From Anaeromyces robustus (Eukaryota; Neocallimastigomycota; Neocallimastigomycetes; Neocallimastigales; Neocallimastigaceae), in assembly GCA_002104895.1 (NCBI GenBank), contig MCFG01000252.1, forward strand, positions 70,001 through 104,048: a stretch of DNA of 34,048 nt, in the 5' to 3' direction. Under the pieces are notes generated by a model. It had not been told where the DNA came from. It did no database searches and saw nothing but the letters and a program-made list of their open reading frames with translations. Position numbers and translations under genes: made by a program. Numbering within the stretch: the first letter of the stretch is position 1; each line of letters opens with the position of its first letter. This document shows, piece by piece, positions 1 through 10,771 of this stretch.

Positions 1-149
1 ATAAAAAGAAAAAGAAAAAGAATAAGAAAGGGAAAAAAAAAAGTTATATAAATAAAATGTTTAATTAACTTATTTATTTATATATCTTTTTTCTCTTATT
101 TTGATAAAAAAAATTAAAAAGTTTTAATATTAATATAAAAGAAAAAAAA
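1..149. other. A-rich leader before the first receptor gene
   Basis: A purine/A-rich stretch at the window edge followed by AT-rich DNA and a run of A immediately before the ATG at 150. It probably holds the promoter and 5' leader of the gene that starts there. No specific promoter motif can be called. Confidence 0.4.
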
Positions 150-1703
150 ATGACAACACTAACAACAACTACTAATATTCCATTACCAACTATAGTTTCT
201 AATAATACATTTAATGCCACGAAACAACCTTTGACAAATACACCATACTCAGTTATAAATAATAATACTGATACTTCAATAATAAGATTATCTAAACTTG
301 AAGATAAAATATATTTTGGTATAAATATATTTTGCACGTTGTATTTTATAATACCATTAATATGGTAATTCTTTTTTTTTTTTTTTTTTTTTTCCTTATT
401 AATATTTATTCTTTTTATAAAATAATTGTATATATACTAAAATAATAAATATATATATACATATAAATAATATATCTTTTTATAGGATATACTTTTATAG
501 AAATTCATATATAATAATACAAAGAAGTTTTATATTAACCTTAATAGGTGGAGTATCATCATTTTTATCTGCTAAAACAAATTTGGTAAATTCCATTTTC
601 TTTTTATTTTTATTTTTATTTTTTTTTAATTATTTATTTAAGAAAAAACAATAAAAATAACTTTTTTTATATTTTTATATAACAACTATATTATATTATT
701 ATAATATATGAATATATAGGCTTCTCAAAATTATAATGTTTCTTGTGCATGTAAATATTTTAATATATATATATATTAAAGTTTATTATTAAATTATATT
801 AAATATAAAATATAAAATATATATATATTTTTTTTTATTAATTCTATGAATAATTTATTATTATTAATAGTTACATACTACTCCAGAGTAGTATTTATGT
901 TTATTTCTCAAGTATGGTAAGTAATTGTAATTGTAACATTGAATTTATATAATTTTGTTAAAAAAAAATAGTTATTATTATATTCATTGAATAAAAAAAA
1001 ATTTTTTATTGTTAAAATAAAATATTTTTATTGTTTCATTATTTTTTATTCATAAAACTAATTCATTTTTTTTTTACATATAAATATTAATTATAAAAAA
1101 AAATAATTAAATTTAAATTAGCTTTGTTTCTCGTGCATTTAGATTAATTCTTTTATATAAAGTAAACGATCATAAATGTAAATTGAAAAATAACTTCAAT
1201 TAATAATTATTATAAAAATTATAAAATTATTTTTAAAATAATTATTAATAAATTCTTTTTTTTTATTTTTTTTTAAAAATATATATATATATTGTTATTG
1301 TAAAATAGTAAACAAATTAAATCAAAATGAATTTATTCAGAAAACTAAAAGCGGAAATATTAAAGAAAAAGATTTTTATTTTAAACAAATTTTTAAAACT
1401 ACTGATAAGATAAAAAAGAAAATAAAAAATTAAAAAAGAAAAAAAATTAAATTTAATAAAATTATAATAAAAAACTTATTAATTTTAATTTCTTTTTTTT
1501 TTCTTTCTATTTATTATTATATTATATTATATTATTAATATTTAAAGAAATTTGTTTATTTAATTATGCCATTTTTAATTGTATGTAAAATATATTATAT
1601 ATATTAAATGCTATCCATAAATAATAGCTATTATAACAACTTATAAAATAATTTTTAAACAAAAATATTTTATTAATCATTTATAATTTTATTTTTATTT
1701 TCA

Positions 1704-1734
<31 letters not shown>

Positions 1735-3274
1735 TGAATATATTTTAAATAGCTTGGTGATTTTTTAATGGGATTTTATTTTAAACAACGTTTTAATAAA
1801 AAAAACATATGTAATTGGTAAATAACAATTGTGTTTATTAATATTATTCATTATTCCTAATATTTATATATTTATTTATATATTTATTTATTTATATATT
1901 TATTTATTATAATAATATATTAATCCATTTAAAAATTAATATATATATCTAATATCTAATAGGAAAGGAAATTACAATTTAAATGATAAAATTTTGTTAT
2001 ATTCCCAATTTTCATCTTCATCTAAAATCCCAGAGTCCTATAAAACAATATTTGAAAGTATGACTAATTTATTTAAAGTTCCAAGATATACATCTTCTTT
2101 TTTTATTATATTGTATTTTATACTTGTCATTATTTTCATTTTTACTAAAATAAAAGATGATCAAAAATTTGGTATTAAGGTATATTAAAAAAAAAATAAA
2201 AATTTTTTTTTCTTACAAAATATATATACATAGATATTAAAAAAATTATTAAAAGAATCATAATTAAAATATTAATTATTTATCATCATCATCATCATCA
2301 TTATTATTATTATATAATATATAATATTATATTATTTTATTAGTTTGATTGTTTTATTAATGCTGTTATATCCTTAATAAATAATATAATTAAATCATAA
2401 ATAAATGTATATATATTTATATAAATGAATAATATTTATCATAATTCTAATAATTAAATATAATATCATATCATATCATATTTATTTATTCATATAATAT
2501 TAATATAATAACTTGTAAAATTAAATATTAGCACAAATACTTCATGAATTTTTGTGTACTAATAAAGCAAAAGATATGATAGTCAAAAAAATTGATCCTA
2601 TTTATACCATTAATAGTTTAACAAAAAATGGTATTATACTTTTTGTATTTGTTGATTTTTTTATTCAATTAACTTCTGTCATTATACCATTAATAAAATG
2701 TATTCAAGAAGAAAAATCAAATAAAAAAAATCAAAATACACGTGTCAATACTATAGAATATTTCTATAAAATATTAGAATCCCCTATATTTATGGAAGAA
2801 TTAAAAAATATTGCTGTACAAGAATTTGTAGTTCAAGATATTTTATTTTGGGAAAATTATTGTACTTTACATAAAATCACTGCTCGTTCCATAATAAAAT
2901 TTGAAGAAAGAAATAGTATATATAGTAATAATAATAATTATAATTATAATGATAATCATCATCATCATCATTATTCTCATAGAAATAGTTCTCATTCAAG
3001 TATAGAAAGTGGACATATATATATACCTTATTATCCAATATTACCAGAATTATTACCTTATTATTATGCCTTTTGTCATATATTTATTGATCGTAATGGT
3101 CCATGTACTGTTAATATATCTGAAAATTGTAGACGAAGTATATATCATACACTTAATAATAATCCAGTCGTTAGTGTTTTTGATGAAGCTAAAGATGAAA
3201 TAGTAGAATCTATGTATGTTAATCTATTCCCAATTTTACTTCAAAACAGTCGTAAACAAATTAATAATAATTAA
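150..3274 (+). CDS. 7TM-RGS receptor-like protein, copy 1 (11 exons; two non-canonical 5' splice sites)
   Basis: Likely a plasma-membrane protein that joins a multi-span receptor-like region to a regulator of G-protein signalling (RGS) domain, which speeds GTP hydrolysis on G-alpha. My exons are 150-364, 486-585, 720-750, 871-916, 1122-1177, 1309-1409, 1548-1580, 1753-1817, 1963-2179, 2344-2380 and 2532-3274, giving 548 codons with stop and no frame break. Hydrophobic spans fall in exons 1/2, 2, 4, 7/8, 9, 10 and early exon 11 (IILFVFVDFFIQLTSVIIPL). The RGS part runs from about residue 376 to 540, with FMEELKNIAVQEF, ILFWENY, VNIS and FDEAKDEIVESMY. It is interrupted by an Asn/Tyr/His-rich insert with a run of five His. 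After exons 6 and 10 the intron begins AT, not GT, while the paralogue at 6509 has GT at both places. The copy is therefore either a young pseudogene or uses AT-AG introns. The family call is firm, full function uncertain. Confidence 0.8.
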
Positions 3275-4015
3275 CGTTAAAATGTTTAAAAAATAAAATA
3301 AAAATAAAAATAAATTAAATAAAAAAATTAAATAAAATGAAATGAAAAAATAAAATAAAATAAACTAAAATAAAATTAAATTAAATTAAATGAAAAAATT
3401 AAATAAAATAAAAATAAAAATAAAAATAAATTAAAATACGAAATAGGAAACATTAATTAATTTGAACATAAAAAGAGTTTTTTCTTAAAGAAATTTTTGT
3501 TTATTTATTTTAAAAAAATTTTTTTCAAAAAGTACTTTTTAAATATGTTTTTATAATTAATATAATATAATTAAAATAATAAATTAAAAAAAAAACACTA
3601 AAAAATATATGTATATATATATGTATATATTCTTTACAAAATAATAAAGAAAAATAATTAAAAACTAAATAAATTAGAATTAACATTAAAATAAATAAAT
3701 AAATAATAATAATAAAATAAATAAATAAATTAATAATAATAATAAATTAAAATTATAACTACATTAAAACATGAAATAAAAAATTTAAATAATGTGCGCA
3801 TTTTTTTTTTATAATAAAAAAAAATAATAAATCGATATTTTCATATTCTCATACATATTATGTTATTTGATTTTAAAGTTTTATATATATATATATATTT
3901 AATTTTTTTTGATGATATTTTTTTTTATTTTTATTTTTAATTAATTTTCTTTTTACTTAGTGTTTTTTTTTTTATTTTTAATTAATATTTTTTTTAAAAA
4001 TAAATATATTACAAT

Positions 4016-4056
<41 letters not shown>

Positions 4057-4314
4057 ATACATATATATAAATTACAATTCTTTTTTTTTTTTAAAAAAAT
4101 ATATATATATAAATTACAATTTTTTTTTAACCAAGGTTATTTTAATTAATTATTAAAAAATTAATAAATAATTTGGAGATTTTTTTTATTTTTTTTATTT
4201 TTTTTATTTTTACCAATACCAAAATAAAGAAATGGTTTTTAATTTATTAAATGAATATATTAAATTATTTAAATAATTTTAAAAAAAAAAATTTTTTTAT
4301 TTTAATTTCTTAGC

Positions 4315-4349
<35 letters not shown>

Positions 4350-5070
4350 TACTAAGTAAAAATTAAGTAAAAATTAATTAAAAATAAAAAAAATATAAAA
4401 TAAAATAAAATATGAAATTTTAAAATTATATATTAAATTATTTATTTTTTATAAAAAAAAACTCAAAAAAAATAACAACAAAAAAAAAACCTAATAAATA
4501 AAAAGTATTTAACATATATATTTAGTTAAAAGAGAAATTTAAAATTAAATAAAAAAAAATTGACAAATTTTGTTAAAAATTTCATTAATGATTAATGAAA
4601 GTAAAATTCTTTTTTTTTTTTTTTTATTAATTATTATATAAAAAAATATATATAATAAGAAAAGCAATTCTGTTTAAATTGTTAAGTACTTTAAATCAAT
4701 ATTAGTTTTATAATAAATATTTAATCTATAATTAATTAAATATTAATATAATAAATTATTATATATTAATAAATATTTTAAAAAAAATTTTTTTTTTTTA
4801 AAAATGGAAAATGAATAATCCTATAAAAAATTAAAAATTAATTTATTTGAATAACTAATGCATTCAAAGTTACACTAACAAACTTTGACAGTTTTTTTAT
4901 TTTTTTTTTTTTATTTATTATTTTTTTAATTATTGGTATATTTATATAAAAATCATCTGTATAATCCTATATCATATGCATAATTTTATATATCCAATTT
5001 TTTATTTATAATTATAACATTTATGATTATATATCTTTATAGTTTTTAAATATAAATATTTAGTTGAACA
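3275..5070. other. Gene-poor AT-rich spacer
   Basis: Spacer after the first receptor gene. It begins with A-rich degenerate repeats (AAAATAAA type, 3290-3440), then long T and A homopolymers, including runs near 4017-4049 and 4318-4348 and short tandem AT tracts. No coding pattern, RNA gene or element end was recognised. Confidence 0.5.
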
Positions 5071-5332
5071 ATGAAGTTTCCCTCTTTTTTTATAATTATT
5101 TTACTATATTTTGTAAATAATGTAACATTATTGTGTAAATGTTTAAATATTTATAAATTAGAATTAACTTATTTACTTATTTATTTATAATAAAATATTT
5201 ATTCTGTATTTTCTGTATTTTATTATGAATTGTTTATTAATTATTTATTGCTGTTGTTACTTATTTTTTATTATTATTATTTGGTTATAATATTTCAATA
5301 ATATATATTAATATAAATAATAATATTAATTT

Positions 5333-5375
<43 letters not shown>

Positions 5376-5524
5376 TTTGTTATAAAAAAAATAAATGAAT
5401 ATATAAAATAAAAATATAATAAATTACATCATGTGATAATTAAATAAATTTTTTTTTGTGTTTTTTTTTTTTTTTTTTTTAAGATGAAACACAAAAAGAA
5501 TTAGAAAATTTTTCTCCACTTTAA
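5071..5524 (+). CDS. Possible two-exon micro-gene for a secreted peptide
   Basis: Not a recognised family. An ATG at 5071 opens MKFPSFFIIILLYFVNNV, which looks like a secretion signal, and reaches a GTAAAT donor at 5135. A T-rich tract ending in AAG at 5481-5483 makes a good acceptor. The next bases continue in phase as ETQKELENFSPL and stop at 5524. Joined (5071-5134 and 5484-5524) this gives 34 residues. The 349-base intron is longer than those of the receptor genes (about 110-205). It could be a real short secreted peptide, the leftover first and last exons of a decayed secreted protein, or chance in AT-rich DNA. Confidence 0.25.
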
Positions 5525-6508
5525 ATAAATTATGAATCATCATTAATACCTTAGTATTTTTATTATTATTTTTTATTATTATTTTTTATTATTTCTGAAA
5601 ATAAATAAATAAATATAAAAAAAAAAAAAAAAATTTTTTTTTTCTTTGTTTTACAATAATCTTAAAAAATAATTAATTTTAATTTAACTTTGCATATAAT
5701 TTTAATTTTTTAATAATAATAATAATTTTAATTTTAATTTTAATAATAATAATAATAATAATTTTTATTGTGAAACGTAAATTAACGTAAATTAAAATAA
5801 AAAAAAAATTTTTTTTTTCTTTTCCTTTTTAAGTGTAAATTACTTTTAAATAAAACATAAAAATATTTTTAAAAATTTAATAAAAAAAAAAAATAAAAAA
5901 AAAAAAAAATTAAAAAGAGTTTTTTTAATATAATCAGAAAAAAAAGATTATTTGATTGGTATAAAAAACAAATAATAATAATAAATAAAGAATAATAAAT
6001 AATAATAATAAATAAAGAATAATAATGAATAATGAATAATAATAAGAAGAAAAATAAACTTAAACTTAATCTATTATATAATTATAATTTATATTATTAT
6101 TATATGGATTATGGATATACCAATTAATACTTTTTAATTATGATTAATTACTTATATATTTATTTACTTACTTATTTATTTATTTTTTTAGTTATTTTAT
6201 ATTATATTATTTATTTAATTAATATTTATTCATTTAATTAATTAATTTTAATTAAATTTTTAAAGTTAATATAATATATTAAAAAAATTTTATATAATTA
6301 TGTAATGATGAGGAAAAAAAAATTTTTTTAATATTATAATCATAAAACAATAATAAAATATTTTTAAATTTTTTTTTTATCTTCTTTTTTTTTTGTTTAA
6401 TGATAATATCAAAACAAAAAAAAAAGTTGTTTTTCTTTTTCTCTTTTTTTTTTTCAACTTTTCTATTAGAAAAAATTATATTTTTTTTTAATATTAAAAT
6501 GATAAAAA
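5525..6508. other. AT-rich spacer with microsatellites
   Basis: Holds AATAAT and AATAAAG-type short repeats (about 5700-6060) and ATTT/AATT runs up to the start of the second receptor gene. A reverse-strand open frame at 6279-6515 is homopolymer-driven (Lys/Phe runs) and is not believed. No other feature seen. Confidence 0.5.
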
Positions 6509-8118
6509 ATGGCAAGTCTATATAGTACTAATAGTTCATTTATTCCCCAATCAACTTTACCTTCTACTACTTCATATTACGCTTCACAACCAACTTTAAT
6601 ACCTAATAATAATAATAATAACATGACTATACCCTATTCCTTTATTAATAATACAAATACTTCAAATACAAAAATAAGATTATCTAAACTTGAAGATAAA
6701 ATATATTTTGGTATAAATATATTTTGTATATTATACTTTATTATACCATTAGTATGGTAAGTTTTTTTTTTTTGTAAAAAAAATACTGTATATAAATAAA
6801 TATCTATATTATTATACGAAAAATATAAATAATGATAATAATATATATATTTTTTTATTTATTTATTTTATTTTTTTTAGGATTTACTTTTATAGAAATT
6901 CAATGATAGTAAAACAAAGAAGTTTTGTATTAACTTTTATAGGTGGTATTTCGTCATTTTTATCTGCTAAAACTAATTTAGTAAATTTCAATTTCAATTT
7001 CTTTTTATTTCTCTTTAAAGAAAAAAAAATATAAAAAAAATTATACCACTTATTAATATTTTTAAATAAATAATATAAATAACCTAAATAAATAACTAGG
7101 CTTCCCAAAACTATAATGTTTCATGTGCATGTAATTATAAATATATTTTATTATTAAAAACTGTTATAAATATTAAATTTTTAAAATATATTATAAACTA
7201 AAAAAAAAATAATTTATTGTCCATAATATAAAAATAATAATAGTTACGTATTATTCTAGAGTAGTATTCATGTTTATTGCTCAAGTATGGTAAGTGAAAA
7301 ATTTTATTACTGATAAAAAAATTTTTTTTTTTTAATGATTTAATATATTATATAAAAGACATTATGTTTTACTGTTTTTATAATAATATAGTTTTTTTTT
7401 TCTTTTTGTTAAATTATTTTAATATTAATATTTATTAAATTTTTATTTTTTTTTTCTAAAATAGCTTTGTTTCTCGCGCATTTAGATTAATATTATTGTA
7501 TAGGGCAAATCGTTATAAAGGTAAATAAAATTTATTAATTATAAATTTCAAAAAATAAAAATTAAATATATCAATTTTTATTTAATTTTTAAAAGATATT
7601 AATAAAAATTAAATAACAATTTCTATTTTTTTTTTTTCAAAAAAAAAAAACCTATATTATTATATAAATAGTAAAGCGATTAAATCAAAAAGAATTCCTA
7701 CAGAAAACAGAAAAAGGATATATTGAGGAAACAAATATTTATTATAAATCTATTAGTAAATATACAGATAAGGTATAAAGAGTACAAAAAATAATAATAA
7801 TAATAATAAATAAACTTAAATATATAATAAATATTCATTATATATTTTTAATTAATTTTTTTATTTTTAATAAATTTTATTTTATAATATATTTTTAAAC
7901 TTTTTTTTTTTATTTTATTTTTCTATATTAATATTATATTAATATTTACAGAAATTTGTTTTCTTATTTATGCCATTTATAATTGTATGTATATATATAT
8001 AATTATTTAAATAGAATATGAATAATAATAATTACTAATTATTACAATAAAAATAAATATATATAATATTTAAAACAAATTTTAATATTTATAACTTCTA
8101 CTTTTTTTTTTTTTAATT

Positions 8119-8150
<32 letters not shown>

Positions 8151-9715
8151 AATTTTAAATAGATTATTGACTTTCTAATAGGTTATTATTTTAAAAAACG
8201 TTTTGACAAAAAAAATATATGTAATTGGTAAGAAATAATAATTTATTATTTATATAATTATTTTTAATTTCTAATATTATTTTTTTTTTTTGTATATATA
8301 TTAACATATCTATTAAATATAAATAATATTATAATATGATATGAAAATGTATTAAAAGGAAAGGAAATTACAATTTAAATGATAAAATTTTGTTATATTC
8401 ACAATTTTCATCTTCATCTTCATCTAATATTCCAGAATCCTATAGAATAATATATGAAAGTATGAATAATTTATTTAACGTTCCAAAATATTTGTCACGT
8501 TCTTTTATTGTATTATACTTTATAATTTTAATCATTTTTATTTTTACCGAAATAAAAGATGATCAAAAATTTGGTATTAAGGTAAAATAAATATATTTAT
8601 AAATACTTAACAAAAATATTTATATATAAAAAAAATTATGAAAAAAAAATTAATAATAAAGAAGTATTAATTAATTAATTAATTAATTAATTAATTAATT
8701 ATTATTATTATTACATATCTATATTATTATTATATATTTATATTATTTTTTAATTAGTTTGATTGTTTTAGCAATGCAATAATATCTTTGTTAAGTAAGT
8801 AATTTATAAATACGAAAAAAAAAAGATAAATATAATTAGATAAAAACTACATACTTATTATTATTATTATTATCATAATCATTAAAATATATATTTTCAT
8901 CTATTTTTATTTTTTTTTATTTAATAAAATTAGCACAATTATTTCATGAATATTTAAGTACTAATCATGCCAAAAATATGATTGCCAAAAAAATTGATCC
9001 TATTTATACCATTAATAATTTAACAAAAAATGGTATTGTATTTTTAGTATTTGTAGATTTTTTTATTCAATTAACTTCGGTCATTATTCCACTAGGGAAA
9101 TGTATTCAAGAAAAGCGTATGAATAAAAAATATTATGATGATCATATCAATACCATTCAATATTTTTATAAAATATTAGAATCCCCAAGTTTTATGGAAG
9201 AATTAAAAAATATTGCCGTACAAGAATTTGTAGCTCAAAATATATTATTTTGGAAAAATTATTGTACCTTACGTAGAATAACTATTCGTTCTATAATAAG
9301 ATATGAAGAAAGATATGGTAATCAAAATACTTATAATAATAATAATAAGTATAAGTATAAAAACTATAATGATTATAATAATTATAATAATTATTATTTG
9401 AATGATAATAAGGATTATTCAAATTTAAATTCAAATTCAGAATTTAATTTTATAAATAATCCTTATTATCCAATATTACCGGAATTATTACCTTATTATA
9501 ATGCATTTTATACTTTATTTATTGATCCCAATGGACCTGGTAAAGTTAATATTTCAGAATTTTGCAGGCAAAATATCTATCAAAATCTTAATAATCATCC
9601 AGTCATTGGTATATTTGATGAAGCAAAAAATGAAGTAGTAGAATCAATGTATCATACTATTTTCCCACGTTTACTTCAAAATAATAGAAAACAAATTCAA
9701 AATCTTTTATATTAA
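6509..9715 (+). CDS. 7TM-RGS receptor-like protein, copy 2 (11 exons)
   Basis: Paralogue of the gene at 150, with the same architecture. Exons are 6509-6756, 6881-6980, 7100-7130, 7244-7289, 7465-7520, 7672-7772, 7952-7984, 8163-8227, 8359-8581, 8758-8794 and 8934-9715. They join to 574 codons with stop, and every intron is GT..AG. Exons 2-8 and 10 match the other copy base for base in length. Hydrophobic spans are near residues 64-88, 97-113, 127-145, 195-215, 274-289, 302-318 and 346-367. The RGS domain is about 390-568, carrying FMEELKNIAVQEFVAQNI, LFWKNY, KVNISEF and FDEAKNEVVESMY. An Asn/Tyr/Lys low-complexity insert sits at about 440-485, before the VNIS helix. Fungal 7TM-RGS proteins (the GprK type) and plant RGS1 share this order. 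The expected role is damping G-alpha signalling in response to an unknown ligand. The start is the first ATG in an A-rich context. Confidence 0.88.
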
Positions 9716-10771
9716 AAATGATATATAATATAAAATAATATTATATAATATAATATTATTAAATAATTTTATAAATAAATAATTAAATAATTTTTTTTAC
9801 ATATACAGTTTTTTTTTGTTAGTTCTTTTTTTCGTATAAAGATAAATAATATTCTATTCAAAAGTTGAAAAAAAAATAATTAAAAATATTTAAAAAAAAA
9901 ATAAAATAAAATAAAAATTAAAATACAATAAAAATATAAAAAAAAAAAGTTTAAAAAAAACAATAAATAATAATAAATAATAAATAGATAATAGAAACAA
10001 TATAAATAAAAATGATAATAAAAAAATAAAAATAAATAGAAAATTAAAATAAAGTAAAACAAAAATAAAATAGAAAAATAAAATAAAGTAAAACAAAATA
10101 AAATAGAATAAAAATAAAACAAAAAAAAAAAAGAATAAAATAGAAAAATAATAAATAAAATAAAAAAAGAATAATAAAATAAAATAAATAATTTTTAATA
10201 AAATTGTTAATAATGATGTTAAGTAATTTATATTTTATATTTATTAGTAATTTTTGTTTTATAAATATAAAATATATAAAAATAATTATATTTATAAAAT
10301 AATTAATAATATTTTTTTTATTTTTAACCTAAATGTAAATAGTGAAAAGAAATGTATATATAATATGTAATTTTAATTCTATTTATTTTATTAATTATTA
10401 TTAAAAAATATTTAATAAATATTTGTTTTAATAACCAATAATTATATTTATTATAAACTATAATTAATAAGGAATAAAATTATTAAGGATAAATATAGGG
10501 GTATAATATTTTTTCCTATTATTATTAAAAATAAATTTTTAAATTTAATAAATTAAAACAAAAAATAAATATATGAATAAATAAAATATTAATAAATATC
10601 TAAATAAATTAATAATAAAAAAATAAATAAATAAAAGAATGAATAGTAAATGTAAATAAATATGAATATAAATAGAAATAAAATAAAATAAAATAAAATA
10701 AATATTAATAATAAAAATAACCTTTTTAAAAAAATAACCTTTTCAAGTAAATAATAAAATAAATAAAAAAA
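9716..10771. other. AT-rich spacer with A-rich degenerate repeat
   Basis: After the receptor stop the + strand becomes almost pure A with AAATAAA/AAAATAGA units (about 9890-10190), then ordinary AT-rich DNA. The open frames on the - strand here are Phe/Leu/Tyr readings of these repeats. A second AAATAAAT-rich stretch (10560-10720) precedes the next gene. Nothing else seen. Confidence 0.5.

Noticed and set aside
74-337. Open frame on the - strand across the first receptor exon
   Set aside because: Antisense shadow of exon 1; the + strand frame carries the sequence conserved in the paralogue at 6509.
3009-3203. Second + frame inside the last receptor exon
   Set aside because: Alternate-frame shadow; the RGS frame is the one conserved between copies.
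6279-6515. 78-codon - strand frame
   Set aside because: Made of Lys/Phe homopolymer readings; no domain and no paralogous counterpart.
6890-7108. - strand frame over receptor exons 2-3
   Set aside because: Overlaps exons and introns whose + strand reading is supported by the paralogue.
9880-10122. Hydrophobic - strand frames (Phe/Leu/Tyr)
   Set aside because: Translation of AAATAAAA-type simple repeats; two overlapping frames give the same kind of nonsense.
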